In this document: positions 42,872 to 52,234 of the stretch, in pieces | Layout: each line of letters starts with the position of its first letter | Position numbering within the stretch: the stretch's first letter is position 1 | Source of the DNA: Zunongwangia profunda SM-A87 | GTDB lineage: Bacteria > Bacteroidota > Bacteroidia > Flavobacteriales > Flavobacteriaceae | NCBI RefSeq assembly: GCF_000023465.1 | Contig: NC_014041.1 | Span: 1,923,501 to 1,987,500 of the forward strand | Direction of reading: 5' to 3' | Length of the DNA: 64,000 nt | Made by a program: the position numbers and the translations under genes | The notes under the pieces: generated by a model | Database searches by the model: none | Told to the model about the DNA's origin: nothing | The model's input: the letters and a program-made list of their open reading frames with translations, nothing else

Positions 42872-44314
42872 CTATTTCCCGATACAGAAATTAGCAAAAA
42901 TATTACCCAGTAAATCATCATTAGTTATTTCACCGGTAATTTCTCCAAAATGATGTAAAGCCTGTCGAATATCGATTGCCAGTAAGTCTCCAGAAAGCTC
43001 CATATTTAAGCCATCTTCAACTTTATTGATTTCTTCCAGTGCTTTTAGCAGGGCGTTATAGTGACGGCTGTTCGTTACAATGGTATTATTGTTTCGAAGA
43101 GCACCGGTATTCACGAAATTCAATAATTTCTCTTTTAATTCTTCAACACCCAGTCCGGTTTTGGCAGAAAGCAAATGAAGATCCGGAATTCTGGAAGTTA
43201 AAATTTCAACCTGCTCTTCTGTTAACTGATCGATCTTATTGGCTATAATCACCAGTGGTTTTTGTGGATATTTATTCTTTATTTTTTCAATCTCTACTTG
43301 TATCATGTTCAGCGAAGTTTCATTTCCCTGAAGCTGATCTTTAGCTACACTTCCTTCAGCGAATTCTATTTTGCTTAATCGTGAAGTATCAAATAGGTAA
43401 ATAACGACCTGTGCCTGGCCTATTTTTTCGAACGTCTTTTTTATACCGATACTTTCTACCACATCTTTGGTTTCCCTAATACCGGCAGTATCGATAAATC
43501 GGAAACCAACGCCTCCTATAGCCAGCTCATCTTCAATAACATCCCGGGTGGTTCCGGCAATTTCAGAAACAATGGCACGTTCCTCATTTAATAAAGCATT
43601 TAACAGGGTGGATTTACCAACATTGGGTTCTCCAACGATGGCAACGGGAATGCCATTTTTCAATACATTTCCTGTCGCAAAAGAATCGATCAGGCGTTTT
43701 AAAACTTTTTGGATTCTGGCTACCAGATTCCTAAACTGATCGCGATTCGCAAATTCAACATCTTCTTCGGCAAAATCGAGTTCTAATTCGATCAGAGAAG
43801 CAAAGTTCAATAATTCTTCCCGTAAACGCTGAATTTCGTTGGAAAAACCACCGCGCATTTGTTGCATGGCCATTTGATGAGAGGCTGCATTTTCAGAAGA
43901 GATTAAATCGGCTACCGCTTCCGCCTGACTCAAATCCATTTTAGCATTTAGGAATGCTCTAAGTGTAAATTCTCCGGCTTCTGCAGAGCGACAACCACTT
44001 CTTACCAAAAGCTGAATAATCTCCTGCTGAATATAAGGAGAGCCGTGGCAACTAATTTCGATAGTTTCTTCGCCGGTATACGATTTAGGTGCTCGAAACA
44101 CTGAAATTAAAACTTCATCTAAATTGCGCTGTCCATCTACAATATTTCCTAAATGAAGGGTATGGGTAGGCTGTTCTTCTAATTTTTTCTTACTTTTTGC
44201 CTTAAAAAGTGGGGCAACAATCGAAATAGCTTCTGGTCCCGAAACTCGAATTACAGCAATAGCTCCCGCTCCCGAAGGGGTAGCAAGCGCAACAATGGTA
44301 TCGTTTAATTTCAT
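42872..44314 (-). CDS. mnmE: tRNA modification GTPase MnmE
   Basis: 480 residues, normal length. An N-terminal formyl-THF-binding domain is followed by a helical domain with an inserted G domain: GEPNVGKST (G1), a TTRD motif (G2), DTAG (G3) and ANKID (G4). The C-terminal FCIGK has the family's essential cysteine. With MnmG it modifies U34 of tRNAs. The gene is intact although it borders the element. The 3' end of mnmE (trmE) is a known integration target, for example of SGI1, and the integrase here is next to it. Confidence 0.95.
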   Translation of the reverse strand: MKLNDTIVALATPSGAGAIAVIRVSGPEAISIVAPLFKAKSKKKLEEQPTHTLHLGNIVDGQRNLDEVLISVFRAPKSYTGEETIEISCHGSPYIQQEIIQLLVRSGCRSAEAGEFTLRAFLNAKMDLSQAEAVADLISSENAASHQMAMQQMRGGFSNEIQRLREELLNFASLIELELDFAEEDVEFANRDQFRNLVARIQKVLKRLIDSFATGNVLKNGIPVAIVGEPNVGKSTLLNALLNEERAIVSEIAGTTRDVIEDELAIGGVGFRFIDTAGIRETKDVVESIGIKKTFEKIGQAQVVIYLFDTSRLSKIEFAEGSVAKDQLQGNETSLNMIQVEIEKIKNKYPQKPLVIIANKIDQLTEEQVEILTSRIPDLHLLSAKTGLGVEELKEKLLNFVNTGALRNNNTIVTNSRHYNALLKALEEINKVEDGLNMELSGDLLAIDIRQALHHFGEITGEITNDDLLGNIFANFCIGK

Positions 44315-44451
44315 GCCTGCAAAGATAATAAAGAAAGAGCGTATGCAAAGATTTTGTAGAAAACTGTAACATTCCTTGGGCTTATTCGTCTTTTAAGTGT
44401 AGTTCTTTTTTTAGGAACGTTTATTAACCATCAAAATACCATCAAAAAATT

Positions 44452-44808
44452 ATGGAAACGTATAGTGCAATGCGAGAAGACAGGCAAATGTTAATGATTA
44501 TGCATTTGAGTCAGTTACTGGATTTTGTTACCGGAATAGGAGGTTTTATTGTACCGCTGATCTTATGGGCAACACAAAAAGATAAAATTCAGGATATGGA
44601 CGAGCAGGGGAAAGAGATCATAAATTTTCAGATTAGTCTATTTATTTATTCAATAGTTTGTATTCCGTTGATATTTTTATTCGGTTTAGGATTTTTGTTT
44701 TTAATTTTAGTAGGTATCCTGGGGTTAATTTTTCCGATTATCAACGCGATCAAAGCTTCTAATGGAGAGCCAACGAATTACCCAATGACGATTAGAATCA
44801 TCCAATAA
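44452..44808 (+). CDS. DUF4870 membrane protein
   Basis: 118 residues with the DUF4870 layout: MIMHLSQLLDFVTGIGGFIVPLILW, the charged KDKIQDMDEQGKEIINFQ, then two hydrophobic segments and a short tail. Function unknown. It is monocistronic, divergent from mnmE, and ends before a strong terminator shared with dnaN. Confidence 0.85.
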   Translation: METYSAMREDRQMLMIMHLSQLLDFVTGIGGFIVPLILWATQKDKIQDMDEQGKEIINFQISLFIYSIVCIPLIFLFGLGFLFLILVGILGLIFPIINAIKASNGEPTNYPMTIRIIQ

Positions 44809-44865
44809 TATATACAATATCAAACTAAAGAATCAACTTTGGTTTCATGCATCAATCGAAAAGCA

Positions 44866-44895
44866 AAAACCCATTCAGGTTACTGAATGGGTTTT
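44866..44895. terminator. Bidirectional intrinsic terminator
   Basis: A perfect 13 bp stem (44866-44878 with 44883-44895) around GTTA. It has an A-run on the left and a T-run on the right, so it can end both the DUF4870 gene and the converging dnaN. Confidence 0.85.
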
Positions 44896-44937
44896 AATTT
44901 TATATAAAATAGAATCCTATTTAGAGCTGTCTATTTA

Positions 44938-46056
44938 TTAGTTATTCAACATTACCGGCATTACCAGCATTGTAATTTTTTCTCCCGGATCTAATCCGTC
45001 AACCGGAGTTAAGATTCCGGCACGGTTAGGTAAACTCATTTCTAACTGTACTTCATCTGAATTTAAATTATTCAGCATTTCGGTAAGAAATCTGGAGTTA
45101 AAACCAATTTGCATATCATCTCCCTGGTAACCACAAGTTAAACGCTCTTCAGCTTTGTTGCTGTAATCTACATCTTCCGCAGAAATATTTAACTCGGCTC
45201 CGGCGATTTTTAAACGTACCTGATGCGTTGTTTTATTAGAGAAAATAGATACCCTTCTTACCGAACTTAAAAACTGGTTACGCTCTATGGTAAGTTTATT
45301 AGGATTTTCTTTTGGGATTACCGCTTCGTAATTTGGGTATTTACCATCGATTAAACGGCAAATTAATGTGGTATCATCAAAAGTAAATTTAGCATTACTC
45401 TCATTATATTCGATAAGCACTTCGCTTTCGCTACCCGCAAGAATTCCTTTTAAAAGATTAAGCGGTTTCTTGGGCATAATAAATTCTGCCGTTTGTGAAG
45501 CCGTCACATCTTCGCGGGAATACTTTACCAATTTATGGGCATCTGTAGCGACAAAAGTTAAGCCTTCTGTAGAGAACTGAAAGAACACGCCGCTCATTAC
45601 CGGGCGAAGGTCATCATTACCAGAGGCAAAAATAGTCTTACTAATGGCTGAAGAAAGAATATCACCTTCGATCACTGTATTGCTTGGATCTTCAAGACTT
45701 ACAGGATTAGGGAATTCTTCACCATCGGCATAAGCCAGTGCGTATTTACCATGATTAGAGCTAAGCTCTATCGTATGATTATCCTCGGCAACAAAAGTTA
45801 AAGGTTGCTCTGGAAAAGTTTTTAGCGTATCTAAAAGAAGTTTGGCCGGTACAGCGATTTTTCCTTCAGAATCAGATTCTACATTTAATTTAGCAGACAT
45901 GGTGGTCTCTAAATCTGAAGCAGAAACTGTTAACTCGTCATTGTTCAAATCAAAAAGGAAATTATCCAATATCGGCAAAGTGTTGTTATTATTAATAACC
46001 CCACCAAGTATCTGAAGCTGTTTCAGCAAATAACTGCTGGATACAATAAATTTCAT
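44938..46056 (-). CDS. dnaN: DNA polymerase III beta subunit (sliding clamp)
   Basis: 372 residues, the usual clamp length, with three repeated clamp domains. MKFIVSSSYLLKQLQIL opens the first, and the C-terminal LDPGEKITMLVMPVMLNN is the conserved end (MPM/VR-like tail). It is a ring dimer that holds the replicative polymerase on DNA. It is intact and monocistronic, away from dnaA here. Confidence 0.95.
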   Translation of the reverse strand: MKFIVSSSYLLKQLQILGGVINNNNTLPILDNFLFDLNNDELTVSASDLETTMSAKLNVESDSEGKIAVPAKLLLDTLKTFPEQPLTFVAEDNHTIELSSNHGKYALAYADGEEFPNPVSLEDPSNTVIEGDILSSAISKTIFASGNDDLRPVMSGVFFQFSTEGLTFVATDAHKLVKYSREDVTASQTAEFIMPKKPLNLLKGILAGSESEVLIEYNESNAKFTFDDTTLICRLIDGKYPNYEAVIPKENPNKLTIERNQFLSSVRRVSIFSNKTTHQVRLKIAGAELNISAEDVDYSNKAEERLTCGYQGDDMQIGFNSRFLTEMLNNLNSDEVQLEMSLPNRAGILTPVDGLDPGEKITMLVMPVMLNN

Positions 46057-46250
46057 TGGCTTTTTATTGATTTATTTAGAATCACTTACAAAGATATTTT
46101 AATCCTGTAAAAATTGAAGCAGGAGAAAGGAGTTTTTATTAACATTAAATTGAATTTGTTGACAAGTAAATTGCTATCTTCCAGTGCTTTTTTGAAAAAC
46201 CACCCTGTTAAATTGTTAATATGTCGAAAATCAGGAATTTTTTGAAGGCA

Positions 46251-47927
46251 TTATTTCTTCCTGATATATTTCTTGCGTCTAAGCCAGGTATAAAGCAGCG
46301 CAAAAATGCCCAATATCAATAGTGGTAATGCAATGCTTATCAATTGCCATTTGCTACGTTCAGCAGCAGTTTTTTGCGGATCCAAAAATGCGATCGTTAC
46401 TTTTTTGGTACGAATGTCCATTAGTCCCCGGTCATCCAACATATAGTTAACGGCATTCAGTAAAAACTCTTTGTTACCATAGGTAGTACCGGTATATTTT
46501 TGAAATCCAAGCGCTAGTGGTTCCCCTTGTTGAAGATCATTTTTGATCACGTCTCCATCCGAAATTACCAGCATTGCAGTAGGTTTGCTTTGGTCTAAAT
46601 TATCCCGTATTTTAAAGGGTTTTAAGCGATTGTTGTATACTGAAGTAAATTCGCCTTCCAGTAAAACGGCGAGCGCTTGTTCACCATCAGTATACGACGC
46701 AATATCTGGTTCTTTACCAACGATATTTAAACTGATCTCACGAGGAGTCCCTTCAACCTTCGATTTTGGAGAACTAGTTAATAATATCGTTTTTTTGATG
46801 TTGTTTTTTAATGTGTCTATAGGATTTACAAAATCAAATTTTACCGCTTCTATATTATTGATGATTGGATGGTCGTTAGGGGAGGTGGTAAGCGGACTAT
46901 AAAACCATGGATAGGGATTAAATCGGGTATCGTTACCATTCCCGGTAGCCAGAATAATTGGTGCCGAATATAGATCGTTTACAAGGCTGGGGTTAATTCT
47001 TAAGCCATAACTAAAGAAGAAATCCCCCAGATTAAGGTTTTGTGGTAAAGCAAAGGCTGAGCCGTTGGGATTTAATAGGCTGTCTTTTTCCATCGCAACA
47101 CTTTCGGTAAGCCACAGTGATTTTCCACCGTTCATGGTGTATTGATCCAGAATATATTTCTCGTTCTCAGTAAAAGGTTGGGTTGGTTTTGCTTCAATGA
47201 TAAGATCATATTCCCTTAATTCCTTTAGTGTTTTTTGCGGATTCACCGCAGCTGAATCTAAAGTGAAAGGCGCCATAAAATAATATTGTTGAAGCGTCTT
47301 TACAAAATCGGCAATATTAGCATTGGGCAATTCACCATTACCGCGCATCACTGCAATTTTCTTTTCCCTGGGGTAAATTAGCTTGTTTATCGCATCAGTA
47401 AAAGCGTATTCTAATTGTTGGACCGAGTTGGTCACACGATCTTCATCACTGCTTCCTAACTGATTTTTAAGCAAACCAATACGTACCGATTTTTCACCAA
47501 GATTGGCCATGGCCCAGGGAAAAATAATCGTTTCGCTATTTTGCCCGTTTTCCATGACATTTATGCGTGCGGGAGACATGCCCATCTGGTAAAACTGTTG
47601 AGCCACCTGTTGCGCATTGGCATCTTCAGCCAAAGGGTCTATAAAATTAAAGCTGATATTGCTGTTTTTAGCTGTATATTCTTCAAGGATTTGACGGGTT
47701 TCGTTTTGCAGGCGTCTAAATTCAGAAGGAAAGTCACCTTTTAAAAATACATCGATAATGATGGGGTCTTTAATATCGGCTATTATTTCCTCGGAAGCTT
47801 TGGAAAGAGTGTAGCGCTTGTCCTGTGTAAGATCTAAACGTTCAAAATAGTGTGAAGCAACAAAGTTTATCGCAATTAAGATTACGATAAATAAAACAAC
47901 CGATTTATATTTCGAAAACTGCTTCAA
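46251..47927 (-). CDS. gldG: Gliding ABC transporter subunit GldG
   Basis: 558 residues with one N-terminal membrane helix and one at the C-terminus (ISIALPLLILGIFALLYTWL), between which lies a large periplasmic ABC-type_uncharacterised domain. The order gldF-gldG with a 2 bp gap matches the gliding-motility ABC transporter of Flavobacteriia. GldA/F/G are needed for gliding in Flavobacterium johnsoniae, though not in all relatives. Confidence 0.9.
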   Translation of the reverse strand: MKQFSKYKSVVLFIVILIAINFVASHYFERLDLTQDKRYTLSKASEEIIADIKDPIIIDVFLKGDFPSEFRRLQNETRQILEEYTAKNSNISFNFIDPLAEDANAQQVAQQFYQMGMSPARINVMENGQNSETIIFPWAMANLGEKSVRIGLLKNQLGSSDEDRVTNSVQQLEYAFTDAINKLIYPREKKIAVMRGNGELPNANIADFVKTLQQYYFMAPFTLDSAAVNPQKTLKELREYDLIIEAKPTQPFTENEKYILDQYTMNGGKSLWLTESVAMEKDSLLNPNGSAFALPQNLNLGDFFFSYGLRINPSLVNDLYSAPIILATGNGNDTRFNPYPWFYSPLTTSPNDHPIINNIEAVKFDFVNPIDTLKNNIKKTILLTSSPKSKVEGTPREISLNIVGKEPDIASYTDGEQALAVLLEGEFTSVYNNRLKPFKIRDNLDQSKPTAMLVISDGDVIKNDLQQGEPLALGFQKYTGTTYGNKEFLLNAVNYMLDDRGLMDIRTKKVTIAFLDPQKTAAERSKWQLISIALPLLILGIFALLYTWLRRKKYIRKK

Positions 47928-47929
47928 GA

Positions 47930-48664
47930 TTAGTTATTTCTTAGATTTTTTATTCTGAAGTGCGTAAGCTTTAAAAACAAAGCAATAAAACTTAAAAAGT
48001 AAATAAGATCGCGGGTATCTACAACTCCCCGACTAATACTGCGGTAATGATAGCTAATTCCGAAGTATTCTATTCCGTATTCCGGGGCTTCCAAGATTGA
48101 TAATCCGGAAATTCCTTCAAATAAAAAGAAACTCAAAAAACATATAAAAACAGCTATAATAAAAGCTACGATCTGGTTTTTGGTTAAGCTGGAAGAAAAT
48201 ATCCCGATGGCGGTATAACAACCACTCAGAAACAATAGTCCCAGATAACTCCCTAAAGTTGCTCCTAAATCAAAATTTCCAGGAGTTCGACCTAACTCTG
48301 AAATGCAGATCACGTAAATAACCGAAGGAACAATTGCTAAAATCACTAATAGTAAAGCTCCCAGGTATTTGCCAAATATTAGTTTAGCGATCGATAAAGG
48401 TTTAGTAAGTAAGAGCTCCATGGTACCTAGTTTCTGTTCTTCAGAAAAGCTTTTCATGGAAATGGCGGGGATCAGAAAGATAAAAATCCAAGGCGCCATA
48501 TTAAAGAACGGCTTGATAGTAGCGAAACCGCTATCTAAAATGTTATACTCTCCTGTAAACACAAATAAAAACAGGCCGCTAACCACCAAAAATATCCCAA
48601 TGACCAGATAGCCTATAGGAGTGGCAAAAAAAGATTGTATTTCTTTATTTAAAATAGCTAACAA
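47930..48664 (-). CDS. gldF: Gliding ABC transporter permease GldF
   Basis: 244 residues with six hydrophobic segments of an ABC-2 permease. MLAILNKEIQSFFATPIGYL and SMKSFSEEQKLGTMELLLTKP are the characteristic opening and cytoplasmic motifs. It is encoded directly before gldG. The ATPase GldA is not in this window. Confidence 0.9.
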   Translation of the reverse strand: MLAILNKEIQSFFATPIGYLVIGIFLVVSGLFLFVFTGEYNILDSGFATIKPFFNMAPWIFIFLIPAISMKSFSEEQKLGTMELLLTKPLSIAKLIFGKYLGALLLVILAIVPSVIYVICISELGRTPGNFDLGATLGSYLGLLFLSGCYTAIGIFSSSLTKNQIVAFIIAVFICFLSFFLFEGISGLSILEAPEYGIEYFGISYHYRSISRGVVDTRDLIYFLSFIALFLKLTHFRIKNLRNN

Positions 48665-48670
48665 AGCGAC

Positions 48671-48973
48671 TTAATTTTGATCTGAAACCCAAAGTTGATC
48701 AACACTCCAGGCTTCTGGTTTCGCATTAAACAAAATTTTGGTATTGCTCCAAACGACCTTGAAAAATGCAGAATTTCGATAATTTTCCAATGCATTTTCA
48801 TTTTCCCAGTAACTATACGTAAAAAATTGACTGGTATTGTCTTTGTCACGATATAATTCTAAATGTCTACAACCTTTAAAATTGCGAATTTGCTCTTTGG
48901 TATTTTCAAAGATTTCTAAAAAAGCATCGATATTTTCAGGGCTAAAGCTCAGCTTTACGATCCTTACTAGCAT
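48671..48973 (-). CDS. Antibiotic biosynthesis monooxygenase (ABM)-domain protein
   Basis: 100 residues from the ATG at 48973; a TTG at 48982 is also open. VRIVKLSFSPENIDAFLEIF, FKGCRHLELYRD and YSYWENENALENYRNS are the ABM dimeric alpha-beta barrel motifs. Small quinol or haem-related oxygenases share this fold, and the substrate here is unknown. It overlaps the end of the SAM hydrolase gene and is 6 bp before gldF. Confidence 0.85.
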   Translation of the reverse strand: MLVRIVKLSFSPENIDAFLEIFENTKEQIRNFKGCRHLELYRDKDNTSQFFTYSYWENENALENYRNSAFFKVVWSNTKILFNAKPEAWSVDQLWVSDQN

Positions 48974-49808
48974 AAGCTTCAAATTTTATAGTTACGGTAT
49001 CACGATTTTGTAATCCAAAGAGGCTGGCCGCGCTGCCCACAGTTAAGGGATTACTTTTATAAATGGCCAGTTCGATATATCCGGCCGAATTAAATACAGC
49101 TAGTTTTTTACCATCTTCTTCGCCGCGTTTTTCTTTTTCTATCTTAAAGTTAATGCAGTCACTATAAGTTTCATGTACCTTACTAAAGGTGACCATTCTT
49201 GCACTAATGGTAAAATTTCTTCCTTTGCCTATATTCTCGAATAATTTCCTGGAAATATTGGTAATCACATTCCCATAATTATCAATATAAATTACATGCC
49301 CGATAATCTGGTTTTTATCTGAGTTGATTAAAGGCTCAATTTGTTTTAGATATTTAATCTCCTGAATATTTTTTCCTATAACATCTAAAGTACCACCGCG
49401 TGCAATATGACAGGCTACTTTCACAAAAATATCCAGCACAGGAAAGTTGGATTCAATCTTATCGTGGATATTGATTTCTACGATTTTTTCAGGCTTAATT
49501 TCTGAAGCCAATAATGACAAAATACCATTGTTGGCACAAAGAAAATAATGATCGTCCAACAATATGGCCAGATGTTTATTCTCTGGCGTTAATTCTGAAT
49601 CAATCCCTATTATATGAATGCTTCCTTTTGGAAAGCTTTTGTAAGCATTTTTAATAATATAACTCGCTTCGCTAATATGAAAAGGAGAGATACAATGCGA
49701 AATATCAACAATCCTAACATCATCAAGTTCGCTGTAAACAGCTCCTTTAACCGCTGCTGCAAAGTAATCTTTCTGCCCAAAATCGGTTGTTAAGGTAATG
49801 ATTGCCAT
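48942..49808 (-). CDS. SAM hydrolase/hydroxide adenosyltransferase (DUF62)
   Basis: 288 residues. ITLTTDFGQKDYFAAAVKG and IVDISHCISPF open the N-terminal domain, and YIDNYGNVITNI joins the C-terminal domain with the GR-NFTISA segment. The family hydrolyses S-adenosylmethionine to adenosine and methionine. First gene of a unit continuing into the ABM gene and gldF-gldG. A candidate promoter box lies at 49939-49946. Confidence 0.88.
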   Translation of the reverse strand: MAIITLTTDFGQKDYFAAAVKGAVYSELDDVRIVDISHCISPFHISEASYIIKNAYKSFPKGSIHIIGIDSELTPENKHLAILLDDHYFLCANNGILSLLASEIKPEKIVEINIHDKIESNFPVLDIFVKVACHIARGGTLDVIGKNIQEIKYLKQIEPLINSDKNQIIGHVIYIDNYGNVITNISRKLFENIGKGRNFTISARMVTFSKVHETYSDCINFKIEKEKRGEEDGKKLAVFNSAGYIELAIYKSNPLTVGSAASLFGLQNRDTVTIKFEAYASKDRKAEL

Positions 49809-50141
49809 AAGTGATTGTTAATATTTTTTTAAGTTGTAAAGGCTAAATTTCCTTAAGTTTGTATAAGGAGCGAAGATACTTTTATTTTGTTCTTCCAACC
49901 TTAAAATTGCGCCAAAAATATGGCGATAAATCAGGCTGCAAAAATAAATCCTGATATTTGGAACACAAATTTAACCGGTAAGAATTTTACTCGATAATCG
50001 AGATTAAATGCTCCGGTTCTTATCTAGATAGCTATCGGGATAGGAGGTATTGAAATAAAGAAATCATAATAAATGACTTATGGGCTTTCCCAGAGGTAGT
50101 TTATGCTTATAACCACCAAATTTTAACTAAAACAAAGGCTT
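49809..50141. other. Divergent intergenic region before phoH
   Basis: 333 bases. It holds a possible minus-strand -7 box TATTTTTG (49946-49939) for the SAM hydrolase unit and a dispersed repeat (49988-50044). I see no clear -7 box for phoH. Confidence 0.5.
49988..50044. repeat. Dispersed intergenic repeat, copy A
   Basis: About 57 bases beginning TACTCGATAATCGAG, related over their whole length to copy B at 54195-54250. It contains CTCGAT-A-ATCGAG, a perfect palindrome. Confidence 0.5.
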
Positions 50142-51095
50142 TTGAACGAACTTGTAATCGAACTTTCAGAGATTAGTCCCAGAGATTTTTTTGGGCAGGG
50201 TAATGAACATATTGAACTTTTAAAAAGATATTTTCCGAAGTTAAAAATCGTAGCACGAGGAAGTAAAATAAAAGTTTTTGGAGATGAAGAAATGCTGGAA
50301 GAATTCGATAAGCGATTTACCATGCTTATCGAGCATTTTGGAAAGTTTAATAAACTGGATGAAAATGTTATTGAGCGCGTCTTAACGAGTGAGAGTAAGG
50401 AAGAATATCAATCTTCTAAAGAAAGCGGTGAGGTTTTGGTGCATGGAGTAAGCGGTAGATTAATCAAAGCACAAACCGCCAACCAGCGTAAAATGGTAGA
50501 TCTTAGTAAAAAGAACGATCTGTTATTTGCTATAGGCCCGGCGGGAACCGGAAAAACGTATACCGGTGTAGCCCTAGCGGTTAAAGCTTTAAAAGAAAAA
50601 GAGGTTAAAAGGATCATTCTTACTCGTCCCGCGGTGGAAGCGGGGGAGAACCTTGGATTTTTACCGGGAGATCTTAAAGAAAAACTGGATCCTTACATGC
50701 AGCCACTGTATGATGGATTACGCGATATGATCCCGGCAGAAAGACTTGAATCTTTTATCGAAAAAGGAGTGATACAGATAGCCCCATTAGCCTTTATGCG
50801 TGGTAGAACCTTGGATAATGCGTTTGTAATCTTAGATGAAGCACAAAATACTACCCATGCACAAATGAAAATGTTTTTAACCCGAATGGGGAAAAATGCT
50901 AAATTTATTATTACCGGCGATCCGGGCCAGATCGACTTACCTAGAAGAACAGTATCCGGGTTAAAAGAAGCGCTTTTGGTTTTAAAAGACGTAAAAGGTG
51001 TAGGTATGGTATATTTGGACGATAAAGATGTGATTCGTCATCGATTGGTAAAAAAGATCATCGCGGCCTACAAAACAATAGAACACAACGATTAA
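50142..51095 (+). CDS. phoH: PhoH-like ATPase
   Basis: 317 residues from a TTG start. An N-terminal KH-like part is followed by the P-loop [12 protein letters not shown] and [19 protein letters not shown], then [21 protein letters not shown] and [11 protein letters not shown], all hallmark PhoH motifs. It is an ATP-hydrolysing RNA-binding protein linked to ribosome or RNA metabolism. It lies 29 bp before purC. Confidence 0.92.
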   Translation: MNELVIELSEISPRDFFGQGNEHIELLKRYFPKLKIVARGSKIKVFGDEEMLEEFDKRFTMLIEHFGKFNKLDENVIERVLTSESKEEYQSSKESGEVLVHGVSGRLIKAQTANQRKMVDLSKKNDLLFAIGPAGTGKTYTGVALAVKALKEKEVKRIILTRPAVEAGENLGFLPGDLKEKLDPYMQPLYDGLRDMIPAERLESFIEKGVIQIAPLAFMRGRTLDNAFVILDEAQNTTHAQMKMFLTRMGKNAKFIITGDPGQIDLPRRTVSGLKEALLVLKDVKGVGMVYLDDKDVIRHRLVKKIIAAYKTIEHND

Positions 51096-51124
51096 ATAAA
51101 AATAAATCAACCGATTTTAAAGAA

Positions 51125-52072
51125 ATGAGTAATACTCTAATAAAGACCGATTATAATTTTCCTGGACAAAAATCAGTATACAAAGGAAAGGTGAGAGATG
51201 TATATGCTTTCGAAGATGATCAACTGGTGATGATCGCCTCAGACCGTCTTTCGGCTTTTGACGTGGTGATGCCAAAAGGAATTCCTTATAAAGGTCAGAT
51301 TCTGAACCAGATCGCTACTAAAATGATGAAGGATACTGAAGATTTGGTACCAAACTGGCTTCAGGCAACACCAGATCCTAACGTAGCTGTAGGTGAAGCC
51401 TGCGAACCTTTTAAAGTAGAAATGGTGATTCGTGGATATCTTTCCGGGCACGCGGCAAGAGAATATAAAGCTGGTAAAAGAACACTTTGTGGAGTGGCTA
51501 TGCCAGAAGGAATGAAGGAAAACGATCGTTTTCCTGAACCCATAATTACTCCGGCTACCAAAGCAGAACAGGGTGATCATGATGAAGATATCTCTAAAGA
51601 AGATATTTTAAAACGCGGAATTGTTTCTGCGGAAGATTATGCGGTATTAGAGGATTACACCAAAAAACTTTTTCAACGTGGAACCGAAATTGCTGAAAAG
51701 CGAGGCTTAATTTTAGTGGATACTAAATATGAGTTCGGGAAAACTAAAGATGGTAAAATCGTTTTGATCGACGAAATTCATACCCCTGATTCTTCAAGAT
51801 ATTTCTATGCCAATACCTATAAAGAATTACAGGAGAAAGGAGAGCCACAAAAGCAACTTTCTAAAGAATTTGTTCGCCAGTGGCTTATCCAGAATGGTTT
51901 TCAGGGCAAAGAAGGACAAGAAGTGCCGTTTATGAGTGACGAATATATAGAAACCGTAAGCGAAAGATATATAGAATTATATGAAAATATAACCGGAGAG
52001 ACTTTTGAAAAAGCAGATGTTTCTAATATTGAAAAACGGGTAGAAGAAAATGTAAAAGCCTATTTGAAATAG
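51125..52072 (+). CDS. purC: SAICAR synthetase
   Basis: 315 residues. [28 protein letters not shown] is the nucleotide-binding start, followed by [18 protein letters not shown] ([17 protein letters not shown]) and [11 protein letters not shown]. The longer, eukaryotic-like form is usual in Bacteroidota. It catalyses the eighth step of purine synthesis, CAIR plus aspartate to SAICAR. Followed by a terminator. Confidence 0.95.
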   Translation: MSNTLIKTDYNFPGQKSVYKGKVRDVYAFEDDQLVMIASDRLSAFDVVMPKGIPYKGQILNQIATKMMKDTEDLVPNWLQATPDPNVAVGEACEPFKVEMVIRGYLSGHAAREYKAGKRTLCGVAMPEGMKENDRFPEPIITPATKAEQGDHDEDISKEDILKRGIVSAEDYAVLEDYTKKLFQRGTEIAEKRGLILVDTKYEFGKTKDGKIVLIDEIHTPDSSRYFYANTYKELQEKGEPQKQLSKEFVRQWLIQNGFQGKEGQEVPFMSDEYIETVSERYIELYENITGETFEKADVSNIEKRVEENVKAYLK

Positions 52073-52094
52073 GAATACTGTCTAATCACTATAG

Positions 52095-52134
52095 AAAAGC
52101 GATCTGTTGTAATAGACATATCGCTTTTTTTATG
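52095..52134 (+). terminator. Intrinsic terminator after purC
   Basis: A 9 bp stem AAAAGCGAT (52095-52103) with ATCGCTTTT (52120-52128), followed by more T. Confidence 0.75.
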
Positions 52135-52234
52135 TTTAAATTTTTGTAAAAACATAGAATTGTTCAAGCGAAATCAGTAAAAAATCAATAGTTTTAAGGG
52201 AAAATTAAAGAATCCTTACAACCGATTGATAATT

